DNA from: Paenibacillus silagei
GTDB lineage: Bacteria > Bacillota > Bacilli > Paenibacillales > Paenibacillaceae
Direction: 5' to 3'
DNA: 64,000 nt
Assembly: GCF_017874735.1 (NCBI RefSeq)
Contig: NZ_JAGGLV010000004.1
Span: forward strand, 1-64,000
Both the position numbers and the translations under genes were made by a program. Within the stretch, counting starts at the first letter, position 1, and every line of letters starts with the position of its first letter. Shown piece after piece: positions 1 to 9,525 of this stretch. The notes under the pieces were generated by a model. That model searched no databases. It saw nothing but the letters and a program-made list of their open reading frames with translations, and had not been told where the DNA came from.

Positions 1-1199
<1,199 letters not shown>

Positions 1200-1270
1200 T
1201 TATCTAGATTGAACTACACATTCATCCAGAACCTATCGGCTCCTTCTTTCTATATGAATCCTGTAATAAA

Positions 1271-1278
1271 ATAGTATG
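1271..1278 (-). promoter_or_regulatory. Possible sporulation sigma -10 box for the collagen-like gene
   Basis: The minus strand reads CATACTAT about 85 bases upstream of the start codon. This fits the CATANNNT -10 core shared by sigma-E and sigma-K promoters. No convincing -35 element is seen at the usual spacing, so the call is weak. Mother-cell expression would fit an exosporium protein. Nothing else is recognisable in 1201-1427. Confidence 0.25.
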
Positions 1279-1427
1279 TAGTCTATCCTATTCATGCTAA
1301 TTCCAACTGCGTATGCCGTTGACCCTAGTAACCAGATTTTTAGTTCAATTCGTACCGGGGTTCAAGCTATGTATAAAGAAGTTACTATGTATGTAGGGAA
1401 CAGACAAAGGGGTAAGCCGGATCGCTT

Positions 1428-1475
1428 CAAAAAAACAAGCCGTACGCCAGCAATCTGCTGATTCGTACGGCTTGT
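1428..1475 (-). terminator. Rho-independent terminator of the pdp operon
   Basis: A 12-bp stem (ACAAGCCGTACG at 1435-1446, complement at 1464-1475) is followed on the minus strand by seven T residues (1428-1434). It lies 38 bases beyond the pdp stop codon. Confidence 0.9.
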
Positions 1476-1513
1476 TTATATTAACGTAGATTCCAGAGTG
1501 TAATCCGCTCCGG

Positions 1514-2845
1514 CTAGTAACGCGTTACCCCATCCTTGGTCACCAGCGCAAAAACCAGCGGCTGCGGCGGAACCGGCTGAGCGGAGATGCGGTACGCCTC
1601 CAGCACTTTGCCTTCGGCTTCCTGCATCTTGCTCTCGCTGGCATCGTTCACATGCAGTACTGCCAGCGTATCGCCTGCGGCCACGGCGTCGCCGACCTTC
1701 AGCGAGAGCTGAATGCCGACCGCCAGATCGATCACGGACTCCTTCGTCTCGCGTCCGGCACCGAGCAGCATTGCGGCCACACCGATCTCTTCGGCCTGGA
1801 TGCTCTCCACATAGCCTGCGGCTGCCGCCTTGACTTCAATGAATCTGCGGGCAGCGGGCAAAGTGTCAGGCGACTCGATCTGTGAGACATCTCCGCCCTG
1901 GGCAGATACCATCTGCTTGAATTTATCCAGCGCACTGCCGTCTTCGATATGAGACAGCAGCATGGAGCGTGCTTCTTCTTCGTCCTTCGCCTTACCGCCG
2001 AGTACAAGCATCTGGCTGCCCAGGATCAGGCAGACCTCCTGCAGATCCTTCGGCCCGTGGCCGTTCAAGGTCTCGATGCCCTCTTTGATCTCCAGGGCAT
2101 TGCCGATGCCGAAACCCAGCGGCTGGTCCATGTCGCTGATGACCGCAACCGTGTTGCGGCCAAGGTGAGTGCCGATATCTACCATCGCCTGGGCGAGCGC
2201 AATGGAATCCTCCAGCGTCTTCATGAACGCGCCGCTGCCGGTCTTCACATCCAGCACGATGGCGTCCGCGCCTGCGGCGATCTTCTTGCTCATGACGGAG
2301 CTGGCGATCAGCGGAATGGATTCCACCGTGGCCGTCACATCACGCAACGCATACAGCTTCTTGTCGGCCGGCGTGATGTTGCCGGACTGGCCGATCACCG
2401 CCGCGCCAATCTCGCCCACCTGGGCGAAGAACCGTTCCCGGTCCATCTCCACCGAGAATCCCGTAATCGACTCCAGCTTGTCCAGCGTGCCTCCGGTGTG
2501 GCCGAGGCCGCGCCCGGACATTTTGGCTACCGGAACTCCGGCCGCTGCGACCAGCGGTGCCAGCACAACTGTCGTCTTGTCGCCCACGCCTCCGGTAGAA
2601 TGCTTGTCCACCTTGATGCCCGCAATCGGGCTAAGGTCCACCTGGTCGCCGGACATTGCCATCTCCAGGGTCAGGTCACCGGTCTCGCGGGCGTTCATTC
2701 CGCGGAAATACACAGCCATCGCCCAGGCGGAAATTTGATAATCCGGGATTTCCCCTTTGCTGTAGCCTTGAATCAGAAATGCTATTTCTTCGCGGCTAAG
2801 CTCACCGCCGTCTCTTTTCTTCTGAATAAGATCAACAGCACGCAT
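1514..2845 (-). CDS. pdp: Pyrimidine-nucleoside phosphorylase
   Basis: Phosphorolysis of uridine, thymidine and deoxyuridine to base plus (deoxy)ribose-1-phosphate, in the cytoplasm. The 443-residue protein has the family length and the signature [17 protein letters not shown] near residues 110-126, with [14 protein letters not shown] just before it for phosphate binding. The ATG overlaps the stop codon of the upstream purine phosphorylase by one base (TAATG), so translation is probably coupled. It is the last gene of a salvage operon (deoB, two purine phosphorylases, pdp) whose pentose-1-phosphate product is used by DeoB. Confidence 0.95.
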   Translation of the reverse strand: MRAVDLIQKKRDGGELSREEIAFLIQGYSKGEIPDYQISAWAMAVYFRGMNARETGDLTLEMAMSGDQVDLSPIAGIKVDKHSTGGVGDKTTVVLAPLVAAAGVPVAKMSGRGLGHTGGTLDKLESITGFSVEMDRERFFAQVGEIGAAVIGQSGNITPADKKLYALRDVTATVESIPLIASSVMSKKIAAGADAIVLDVKTGSGAFMKTLEDSIALAQAMVDIGTHLGRNTVAVISDMDQPLGFGIGNALEIKEGIETLNGHGPKDLQEVCLILGSQMLVLGGKAKDEEEARSMLLSHIEDGSALDKFKQMVSAQGGDVSQIESPDTLPAARRFIEVKAAAAGYVESIQAEEIGVAAMLLGAGRETKESVIDLAVGIQLSLKVGDAVAAGDTLAVLHVNDASESKMQEAEGKVLEAYRISAQPVPPQPLVFALVTKDGVTRY

Positions 2846-3708
2846 TAGATCTGTACCTCACGGACGAAGGAACGCACCAGTCCGATGAATTTGGGCTTGG
2901 TCAGGTTCGCCACTTTAACCACCTGCTCATGGGTGAGCGGCTCCAGCTCATCGCCAATCGCCATATCGGTGATACAGGTAATGCCGAGCACACGCAGCTT
3001 GCTGTGACTGGCCACGATAACCTCTGGCACGGTGGACATGCCTACGGCATCGCCGCCGAGATAAGCCAGCATTTTCAGCTCAGCCGGGGTCTCATAAGTC
3101 GGGCCGCTGATGCCGGCATATACGCCTTCCTGCAGGACAAGCGCTTCACCGTCCACACCTGTAACTCCGCCTGCAAGCTTTTTCGCAAGCTGGATATATT
3201 CAGGGTCATAAGCACTGGACATATCAGGGAATCTTACGCCCAGCTCCGGATCATTCGGTCCGATCAGCGGGTTGTCGCCGGTCATATTGAGGTGGTCGGT
3301 AATCAGCATCAGGTCGCCTGCCTTGAACGCTCTGTTCATCCCGCCGCCTGCGTTGGTAATAACAAGGGTGCCGATGCCCAGCTTAGCCATTACATAGACC
3401 GGAAGAACTACCTTGCGCATCTCATAACCTTCATAGTAGTGAAAACGGCCCTGCATGATCATAACAGCCTTGCCTTCCAGCTTACCGATCACGAACCGTC
3501 CGGCATGGCCTTCTACCGTTGAATGGGGGAAATGCGGAATTTCTTCATAAGGCAGGTAGACTGCATCTTCGATCTGATCGCCCAGGTCGCCAAGACCTGA
3601 ACCCAGAATAAGGCCGATTGCCGGTATATAACCGCCGAATTTGGATTGAATATAAGCAGCCGCTTCCTGAACCTGGGTGCCGTATGGGACTGTTGTTGGT
3701 GTTGTCAT
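2845..3708 (-). CDS. Purine-nucleoside phosphorylase, paralogue 1 (Asp at base-recognition site)
   Basis: Trimeric-type (PNP/MTAP superfamily) purine nucleoside phosphorylase, 287 residues. Visible active-site elements are the phosphate loop GSGLG (37-41), the STVEGHAG region, GRFHYYEGY, Glu206 in GPTYETPAE and Ser225 in GMSTV. Two positions differ from the neighbour at 3766-4590. The usual NAAGG is NAGGG, and the base-contacting Asn of ITN is Asp248 (ITD). In this superfamily Asn at that place favours 6-oxopurines, whereas Asp is found in methylthioadenosine phosphorylases. A shift towards 6-aminopurine nucleosides is therefore possible. It is separated from paralogue 2 by 57 bases, and its stop overlaps the start of pdp. 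Confidence 0.9.
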   Translation of the reverse strand: MTTPTTVPYGTQVQEAAAYIQSKFGGYIPAIGLILGSGLGDLGDQIEDAVYLPYEEIPHFPHSTVEGHAGRFVIGKLEGKAVMIMQGRFHYYEGYEMRKVVLPVYVMAKLGIGTLVITNAGGGMNRAFKAGDLMLITDHLNMTGDNPLIGPNDPELGVRFPDMSSAYDPEYIQLAKKLAGGVTGVDGEALVLQEGVYAGISGPTYETPAELKMLAYLGGDAVGMSTVPEVIVASHSKLRVLGITCITDMAIGDELEPLTHEQVVKVANLTKPKFIGLVRSFVREVQI

Positions 3709-3765
3709 AGGTTGATCCTCCCGGATATGAATTGTGTATAGAATAACGCGTATGTGAAGCAGTTC

Positions 3766-4590
3766 CTACATTTTGGGAATAAAAGCAAGCACAAGCTTCA
3801 GGAACTGCTCGCGCACACGCTCAGCGGTCTCCATCACCTCTGCATGATTCAGCGGCTGCGGCAGAATACCGGCTGCCATGTTGGTGATGCAGGAAATACC
3901 CAGCACTTCAATCCCGGCATGGCGGGCAACGATGGTCTCGGATACGGTGGACATGCCTACGGCATCTGCTCCCTGGCGGCGCAGCATCACGATCTCAGCA
4001 GGCGTCTCATAGTTCGGTCCGAGCAGACCCGCATATACGCCTTCCTTGAACTCAAAATTCAGGGCTGCGGCAGCTTCCTTGGCAGCTGCAATCAGACGCG
4101 GGCTGTACGCCGAGGACATATCCGGGAACCGAACGCCCAGCGCATTGTCATTCGGTCCGCTCAGCGGATTGCGGCCGGTCAGATTCAGATGGTCCGTAAT
4201 CAGCATGAGATCGCCCGGTGTGTATTCGGTGTTGACGCCACCGGCAGCGTTGGTGACCAGCAGGCTGGTTACGCCCAGCTCCTTCATTACCCGCACCGGG
4301 AAGGCTGTAACCTCAGGGCCGTAGCCTTCATACATGTGGAAGCGGCCCTTCATCATGACCACGCGGCGGCCTTCGATCATGCCGATCAGCAGCTCACCTT
4401 CATGACCTTCTACCGTGGACACCGGGAAATGAGGAATCTCATGATAAGGAATAACGACTTCATCTGTGATCAGATCCGCCAGGATGCCTAGGCCGGAGCC
4501 CAGGATCAGCCCGATTTCGGGGGCGACGGTGCATTTATCTTTGATATATACGGCGGCTTCTTGAATTTTGCTTGAGGTTATAGTGGTCAT
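3766..4590 (-). CDS. punA: Purine-nucleoside phosphorylase, paralogue 2 (canonical)
   Basis: Phosphorolysis of inosine and guanosine and their deoxy forms. The 274-residue protein has all trimeric PNP elements: GSGLG at 31-35, STVEGHEG, GRFHMYEGY, NAAGG, Glu195 in GPNYETPAE, Ser213 in GMSTV and the base-recognition Asn237 in ITN. It corresponds to pupG of B. subtilis, which sits at the same place next to drm (deoB). It is a tandem paralogue of the gene at 2845-3708, and here the canonical residues are kept. The start is an ATG preceded by a GGAG-type site. Confidence 0.93.
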   Translation of the reverse strand: MTTITSSKIQEAAVYIKDKCTVAPEIGLILGSGLGILADLITDEVVIPYHEIPHFPVSTVEGHEGELLIGMIEGRRVVMMKGRFHMYEGYGPEVTAFPVRVMKELGVTSLLVTNAAGGVNTEYTPGDLMLITDHLNLTGRNPLSGPNDNALGVRFPDMSSAYSPRLIAAAKEAAAALNFEFKEGVYAGLLGPNYETPAEIVMLRRQGADAVGMSTVSETIVARHAGIEVLGISCITNMAAGILPQPLNHAEVMETAERVREQFLKLVLAFIPKM

Positions 4591-4640
4591 GGGTTACACT
4601 CCTTCTTTTTTCAAAAAATCCAGTTCAAGCTGTGGTGTGA

Positions 4641-5819
4641 TTACTGTAATTCAGACAAAAAGCTTGTCCCGTACTGCGGAGCCTTCGCCCCGAAGTTATC
4701 GGCGATTGTCGCGGCCACATCCGAGAAGGTCTGGCGGATGCCGAGGCTGCCGGGTGTCTTGAATCTTGGGCTGTAGACCAGGAGCGGCACATATTCGCGC
4801 GTATGATCTGTTCCTGCATGAACCGGGTCATTGCCATGGTCTGCGGAGATGATCAGCAGATCATCCTCACCAAGCGTAGCGAGCAGCTCAGGCAGCGCCT
4901 GATCGAACACCTCCAGCGCACGGCCGTAGCCTTCCGGATCACGGCGGTGGCCGTAGAGGGAATCGAAGTCCACCAGATTGGTGAACAGGAATCCGTCGAA
5001 CGGCTTGCGCAGCTCATCAATGGTGATCTGGATGCCGTGTTCATTGCTTTTGGTCGGATAGGTTGCGGTTACCCCTTCACCCGTAAAAATATCATTAATC
5101 TTGCCGACAGCAATCACATCCTTGCCGATATCCTCCAGCGCGTTCATCACCGTAGGCTCCGGCGGCTTCACCGCATAGTCATGGCGGTTAGGTGTACGCA
5201 CAAAATTCCCCGGCTCGCCGACATAAGGGCGGGCAATCACACGGCCTACGGAGAACTCGGGTGCCATCGTCAGCTCACGGGCAATTTTACAGGCGCTGTA
5301 CAGCTCCTCCAGAGGAATAATATCTTCATGTGCCGCAAGCTGGAACACGCTGTCCGCCGAGGTATAGACAATCCATGCCCCCGTCTTCATCTGTTCCTCG
5401 CCGTATTCCACAAGAATCTCCGTGCCGGAGGCCGGCTTGTTGCCGATGACTTTGCGTCCGGTAGCCGCTTCGAATTTCTCGATCAGCTCCGCAGGGAAGC
5501 CGTCAAAGTAGGTGTTAAAAGGAACCTCGATCTTCAGCCCCATCAGCTCCCAGTGGCCGGTCATCGTGTCCTTGCCTACAGATACCTCCTGCATTTTGCC
5601 GTAGTAGCCTGTAGGGGCGGATACCGGTTCAAGCGGTGGCAGCGGTGCGATATTCGCCAGCCCGAGCTGCTGCAGATTCGGAAGCTTAAGACCCGGAACC
5701 CGTTCCAGAATATGGCCCAGCGTATGGGAGCCTGTATCTCCGAAATTAGCGGCATCCGGCGCTTCACCGATACCTACACTGTCCAGAACAATAAATCCGA
5801 TGCGTTTAAATGAGGACAT
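4641..5819 (-). CDS. deoB: Phosphopentomutase
   Basis: Interconverts (deoxy)ribose-1-phosphate and -5-phosphate, linking nucleoside phosphorylases to the pentose phosphate pathway. Alkaline-phosphatase-fold metalloenzyme of 392 residues from the chosen ATG 5819, which has AAAGGAG upstream. An in-frame upstream start at 5873 would add 18 unconserved residues. Metal-site motifs are [11 protein letters not shown] at the N-terminus, [10 protein letters not shown] (phosphorylated Thr) and [18 protein letters not shown] near the C-terminus. First gene of the salvage group, downstream of xerD as in B. subtilis (drm). Confidence 0.95.
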   Translation of the reverse strand: MSSFKRIGFIVLDSVGIGEAPDAANFGDTGSHTLGHILERVPGLKLPNLQQLGLANIAPLPPLEPVSAPTGYYGKMQEVSVGKDTMTGHWELMGLKIEVPFNTYFDGFPAELIEKFEAATGRKVIGNKPASGTEILVEYGEEQMKTGAWIVYTSADSVFQLAAHEDIIPLEELYSACKIARELTMAPEFSVGRVIARPYVGEPGNFVRTPNRHDYAVKPPEPTVMNALEDIGKDVIAVGKINDIFTGEGVTATYPTKSNEHGIQITIDELRKPFDGFLFTNLVDFDSLYGHRRDPEGYGRALEVFDQALPELLATLGEDDLLIISADHGNDPVHAGTDHTREYVPLLVYSPRFKTPGSLGIRQTFSDVAATIADNFGAKAPQYGTSFLSELQ

Positions 5820-5873
5820 TGCCGTCTTCACTCCTTTTATAGTTTGCCTAATCTTGTCGTCTGCTCTAAGCAT

Positions 5874-5915
5874 GAAGAAACTCCGGGAGACCCTCTCCCG
5901 GGAGCGATTTCTTCA
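5874..5915 (-). terminator. Hairpin between xerD and deoB
   Basis: The inverted repeat CTCCGGGAGA / TCTCCCGGGAG is flanked by AAGAAA and TTTCTT, giving a long imperfect stem. The T tract on the minus strand is short (TTTCTT), so this may be a weak terminator or a processing hairpin ahead of deoB. Confidence 0.5.
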
Positions 5916-6017
5916 GTATGATTCCATCATAACTTTCTTACTCACAAAAAGCATCTTTTCGGCCCAATCCGATCCGCCCGCCCGTATTCCTAAGGTCCCT
6001 CATCCCTGTACAGCCGG

Positions 6018-6911
6018 CTATTTCGCCCGGGGATGATGATTCTCGTAGACCTCCTTCATATTCTTGCGGGCAATTCCGCTGTATATCTGAGTGGTCGAAC
6101 TATCGGAATGGCCCAGCATCTGCTGCACAGAGCGCAGGTCTGCCCCGCCTTCAAGCAGATGCGCAGCGAAGGAGTGGCGCAGAGTATGCGGTGTGATGTC
6201 CTGCTCAATCTGAGCTTCACGTGCGTATTTTTTGATGATTTTCCAAAAGCCCTGACGGGTCAGCCGTCCGCCCAGACTATTCAGGAACAGCGCAGGCTCC
6301 TCCCGGCTCGCACGCAGCAGCTTGTCCCGCATCCCTGAGGTATAACGGGCTACGCAATCAGCCGCAATCACGCCGATCGGGACCACACGCTCCTTGCCGG
6401 AGGCGCCGCTGCAGCGTGCGAACCGCAAGGATGTATTCACATCCTCCACATTCAGCGAGATCAGCTCCGTCACACGGATACCCGTCGCATACAGCAGCTC
6501 CAGCATAGCCTTATCGCGCATCCCCTGGGGAGCAGCTTCATCCGGAGCCGCCAGCAGACGCTCGATCTCCTCAATGCTGAGAATGATCGGCGGCTTGTGA
6601 CTCGGCTTCATGGCTTCCATATCCAGCGTAGGATCTTGGACAATCAGCCGTTCCTTTAGCAAAAAATGAAAATAGGCGCGCAGCGATACCGTATTCCGGT
6701 TCACCGTGGCTGCTGCCTTCCCTGCTCCGCGCAGGGCACCCAAATAGAGCATAATATGCGTTCTTCTAATCTCTTCGGCCGCGTCCAGGCCCCGCTCTTC
6801 CGTAAACTCCAGAAACTGCGAAATATCCCGTCCATAGGATTCCAGCGTACTAGGAGACAATCCTTTGTCCCCGGACAAATACTGCATAAACGGCTGTAAG
6901 TATGACTTCAT
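6018..6911 (-). CDS. xerD: Site-specific tyrosine recombinase XerD
   Basis: Resolves chromosome dimers at dif together with XerC. The 297-residue protein has an N-terminal SAM-like DNA-binding domain (about 1-90) and a C-terminal catalytic domain with the full set Arg146 (GIRVTE), Lys173, His242 and Arg245 (HTLRHSF), His268 (GHSD) and nucleophile Tyr277 (QIYSG). ATG 6911 is preferred over TTG 6914 because AGGAG lies 9 bases upstream. It lies next to fur and yqzK as ripX does in B. subtilis, so it is the housekeeping recombinase and not a phage integrase. Confidence 0.95.
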   Translation of the reverse strand: MKSYLQPFMQYLSGDKGLSPSTLESYGRDISQFLEFTEERGLDAAEEIRRTHIMLYLGALRGAGKAAATVNRNTVSLRAYFHFLLKERLIVQDPTLDMEAMKPSHKPPIILSIEEIERLLAAPDEAAPQGMRDKAMLELLYATGIRVTELISLNVEDVNTSLRFARCSGASGKERVVPIGVIAADCVARYTSGMRDKLLRASREEPALFLNSLGGRLTRQGFWKIIKKYAREAQIEQDITPHTLRHSFAAHLLEGGADLRSVQQMLGHSDSSTTQIYSGIARKNMKEVYENHHPRAK

Positions 6912-7051
6912 CAATTCACGCTCCTGTCAGACTCAGGCTGCTTCATGCGGCTTCGCAGCGGGTTGAGATCCAGCAGCCGGAACAGCGTTGTTCCATGACA
7001 TGCTATAGATTGATTCGACATACTTCTCCCTTAATCCTGCAATCCGTCCCG

Positions 7052-7285
7052 TTACTCCCCGTACCAGTAAAAAAGGCGCAGGCGATCCCCTGCACTTATC
7101 CCCTGTTCCCCATACTGGACATCCTGAAACGCCCGGACGGCGGTGCCTTCCGGAATCTCAACATTGCGGGCCGGACTGATCCATGCGCTGACCCAGCTCA
7201 AAACATAATACAGCACACAGCTTACCGCCACAAGCATCGTCATGAAATACAGCCGTCGCACCGTGCGGGGGAGAGAAATAATCAT
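7052..7285 (-). CDS. yqzK: YqzK-like small membrane protein (DUF4227)
   Basis: A 77-residue protein with one hydrophobic segment at about 10-35 and a short basic N-terminus, followed by a 40-residue soluble tail ending RLFYWYGE. Function unknown. Small size, a single membrane segment and position between fur and xerD match yqzK of B. subtilis, and family assignment rests on that synteny plus the sequence pattern. The start has GGAGG upstream. The gene is separated from fur by a 900-bp repeat-bearing gap. Confidence 0.75.
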   Translation of the reverse strand: MIISLPRTVRRLYFMTMLVAVSCVLYYVLSWVSAWISPARNVEIPEGTAVRAFQDVQYGEQGISAGDRLRLFYWYGE

Positions 7286-7350
7286 CTTGGCAGCCTCCTC
7301 AAAATGAAATCAGCGTCTGCGTCAGCATTCTGCATATGCTCCCCTTCTGC

Positions 7351-7368
7351 TGCGCTTGCGCAAGCGCA
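7351..7368. repeat. 18-bp perfect palindrome
   Basis: TGCGCTTGCGCAAGCGCA equals its own reverse complement. It lies 66 bases upstream of yqzK. A short repeat of AGAAGGGATAAC follows at about 7385-7420. No gene is seen in 7286-7548. Confidence 0.7.
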
Positions 7369-7548
7369 CGGCAGGGTTTCCAGCAGAAGGGATAACGGTA
7401 GAAGGGATAACAGCAGAAGGAACGTGAACAGAACTCGTCCTTCACTCTATGCGTCAGAAGGCCTTGTTATGTATGTCGGGGAACAAATTCGCCTTAGGTT
7501 ACTTAATCTACCTCTGGCTGGCGGCATCCGGGTTAACGGGGTTTAATG

Positions 7549-7990
7549 AGGCGCACTTATACACCTCATTCGCTTCATATAGCCCGCATCCGCTCAATTC
7601 AGGGGCACTTGTGCTCTTCATTTGCCCATATAGCCCGCATCCGCTCAATTCAGGGGCACTTGTGCTCTTCATTTGCTCATATAGCTCGCATCCGCTGAAT
7701 TCAGGGGCACTTGTGCTCTTCATTTGCCCATATAGCCCGCATCCGCTCAATTCAGGGGCACTTGTGCTCTTCATTCGCTCACTTAGCCCGCATCCGCTCA
7801 ATTCAGGGGCACTTGTGCTCTTCATTCGCTCATATAGCTCGCATCCGCTCAATTCAGGGGCACTTGTGCTCTTCATTTGCTCATATATCCCACATCCGCT
7901 CAATTCAGGTGCACTTGTGCTCTTCATTCGCTCATATATCCCACATCCGCTCAATTCAGGTGCACTTGTGCTCTTCGTTACTCTCCCTCT
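7549..7990. repeat. 51-bp minisatellite, array A (8 good units plus 1 degenerate)
   Basis: The GCACTTGTGC dyad starts at 7605, 7656, 7707, 7758, 7809, 7860, 7911 and 7962, exactly 51 bp apart, with a degenerate unit at 7553. Each unit runs roughly CCGCATCCGCTCAATTCAGG, then the dyad, then TCTTCATTTGCTCATATAG. Because 51 is a multiple of three, both strands stay open across the array, but no ribosome site supports a protein. The same repeat family occurs at 58054-58395 with about 42 of 51 matching bases. The array lies between the fur terminator and yqzK. Confidence 0.95.
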
Positions 7991-8086
7991 ACTATCCCTC
8001 CAGCCTACTTTAAGCGAATTTAGGGGGATTTATCCCTTTCATTCCTCTTCAACCCCGCCGCTGCCAGCTAACCTGCTCTCCAAGCA

Positions 8087-8127
8087 TTAAAAAGCTCCCC
8101 TCCAGCCATTCAGCCGGGGGAGAGCTT
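8087..8127 (-). terminator. Terminator of fur
   Basis: On the minus strand the stem AAGCTCTCCCC / GGGGAGCTT is followed by TTT. It lies about 78 bases past the fur stop codon. A GGGATTTATCCC dyad at about 8025-8036 follows. Confidence 0.85.
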
Positions 8128-8204
8128 GCGCGGTCATTCTTCATCTGAAGATGAACTTAGGAAATCCGCAATGAAGCATTCTTAAGTCCACATTCTATAT
8201 ACGC

Positions 8205-8672
8205 TTATTCGGGAGTATTGTCCTCTGCCGGGTTCTTATCCTTGCAGCGGTGGCATATTCCGTGAAAATCAAGTCTATGATCAACCACCGTGAAGTTGTA
8301 TTCCTGCTCCAGCCGCTCTTCCAGCGGTCCCAGCCAATCCTCACGAATCTCATCCATACTTCCGCACTGCACACAAATCAAATGATGGTGATGATGCTTC
8401 GCCGTATCCGTACGCAGATCATAGCGGGCCACACCGTCTCCGAAATTGATCTTCTCCACGACATGAAGCTCGCTAAGCAGTTCCAGGGTACGATACACGG
8501 TGGCAAGACCGATCTCGGGCGCCTTTTCTTTTACAAGCATAAATACATCTTCCGCACTTAAATGATCATCCTCGTTCTCCAGGAGAACTCTTAAGGTCGC
8601 TTCCCGTTGAGGTGTAAGCTTGTATCCTTGGGATTGTAGTTGTTGCTTAATCTTGTCTATTCGGGCTTCCAT
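8205..8672 (-). CDS. fur: Fur-family metalloregulator
   Basis: Winged-helix transcription factor with an N-terminal DNA-binding domain (1-85, recognition segment APEIGLATVYRTLELL) and a C-terminal dimerisation and metal domain. It has the HHHHH stretch at about 93-97 and paired cysteines C100-x2-C103 and C140-x2-C143 for structural zinc. The 155-residue length is normal. Position between spoIIM and yqzK-xerD matches the iron regulator Fur (yqkL) of B. subtilis, not PerR or Zur. Which metal it senses cannot be read from sequence alone. Confidence 0.9.
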   Translation of the reverse strand: MEARIDKIKQQLQSQGYKLTPQREATLRVLLENEDDHLSAEDVFMLVKEKAPEIGLATVYRTLELLSELHVVEKINFGDGVARYDLRTDTAKHHHHHLICVQCGSMDEIREDWLGPLEERLEQEYNFTVVDHRLDFHGICHRCKDKNPAEDNTPE

Positions 8673-8822
8673 TGTCTGCCTCCCCCTTGGAAAATTACCA
8701 CACCGGGCTTCAAGCCACTTCTTCCATTATAGGGGGATTTCCTTTGAGAAGTCAAACGGTTTTAGCATCTCGATCGGGCTGGCCCGCACATTCACAGATC
8801 CTCCATATTTGAAAATTCTTCC

Positions 8823-9458
8823 TCACCCGGCCGACACCAGAAGCGGCGTCACCCAGCGCATCATCACCGGCGTCACCCAAGCCTCGAAGCCAGAGACCCC
8901 CATCACCAGCAGCGCCATCCCCAGCGAGAGCAGCGTATACATCATGAACGGATGAGTCACCTGCGTGCGGCGCTGCTGTCCCAGTACCCGGCTGCGGATC
9001 ATTAGCAGGGAGAAACCGAGGGCCGCCGCGCTGCATACCAGCAGCACCGGAATCAGCACCAGATTATGCGGAGCGACGGAGACCAGGGCGAACAGCATAC
9101 CGTGCCAGGAATATTGGCTGACGAGAGTGCCGACGGTGAAGCCGATCAGCACGCCTTTGAGAAAATCCAGAATCAGAATGCCCGGAAGTCCGATCACGGA
9201 CAAGCCGAGCACCCAGATCAGGCCGACCCACTTCAGATGAAAAGCGGCGATGCTCCAGTATGAATCCTGCGCGGCAGGCAGTCCCTGCTGATCGACCGTC
9301 ACGAAGAAATTGCTTAAGTAATCGCCCAGCTCCTGCTGCTGATCCAGCGTAAGCGCAGTGACGATAAGCGCTCCGAAGACCACCCCGACCAGAAATAATA
9401 CCGCGACAAAAATATAAAGAGGCGTCTGTTCCTTCACCATCAGCTTTAGACTGCGCAC
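8823..9458 (-). CDS. spoIIM: Stage II sporulation protein M
   Basis: Integral membrane component of the SpoIID-SpoIIP-SpoIIM machine that drives engulfment by septal peptidoglycan hydrolysis. The protein is 211 residues from GTG 9458, which has AGGGG upstream; a longer GTG at 9482 is possible. About five membrane segments are visible, with the conserved central stretch LPGILILDFLKGVLIGFTVG and the APHNLVLIP motif. Position next to fur and yqxK is as in B. subtilis. Expected to be under sigma-E control. Confidence 0.93.
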   Translation of the reverse strand: MRSLKLMVKEQTPLYIFVAVLFLVGVVFGALIVTALTLDQQQELGDYLSNFFVTVDQQGLPAAQDSYWSIAAFHLKWVGLIWVLGLSVIGLPGILILDFLKGVLIGFTVGTLVSQYSWHGMLFALVSVAPHNLVLIPVLLVCSAAALGFSLLMIRSRVLGQQRRTQVTHPFMMYTLLSLGMALLVMGVSGFEAWVTPVMMRWVTPLLVSAG

Positions 9459-9525
9459 CCTGACATTCCCCTTTCCGGTCACATGTTACACCATATGAGG
9501 GAATGTCCTGATCTATGACTTGTCC

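Noticed and set aside
1949-2848. Long plus-strand frame opposite pdp, and many similar antisense frames across the window
   Set aside because: These are shadows of GC-rich minus-strand genes with clear family motifs; none has a ribosome site.
6018-6911. Phage or integron integrase
   Set aside because: The recombinase sits in the conserved fur-yqzK-xerD-deoB order and has XerD length and motifs; no attachment site or phage gene is nearby.
7508-7954. Minus-strand frame of 17-residue repeats across array A
   Set aside because: Same reason; the start lies within a repeat unit and has no upstream ribosome site.
7549-7990. CRISPR-like regular repeats
   Set aside because: Units are contiguous 51-bp repeats with no unique spacers, and no cas genes are present.
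7449-8090. Plus-strand frame of 17-residue repeats across array A
   Set aside because: A 51-bp unit keeps any frame open. There is no ribosome site, and the opposite strand is equally open.
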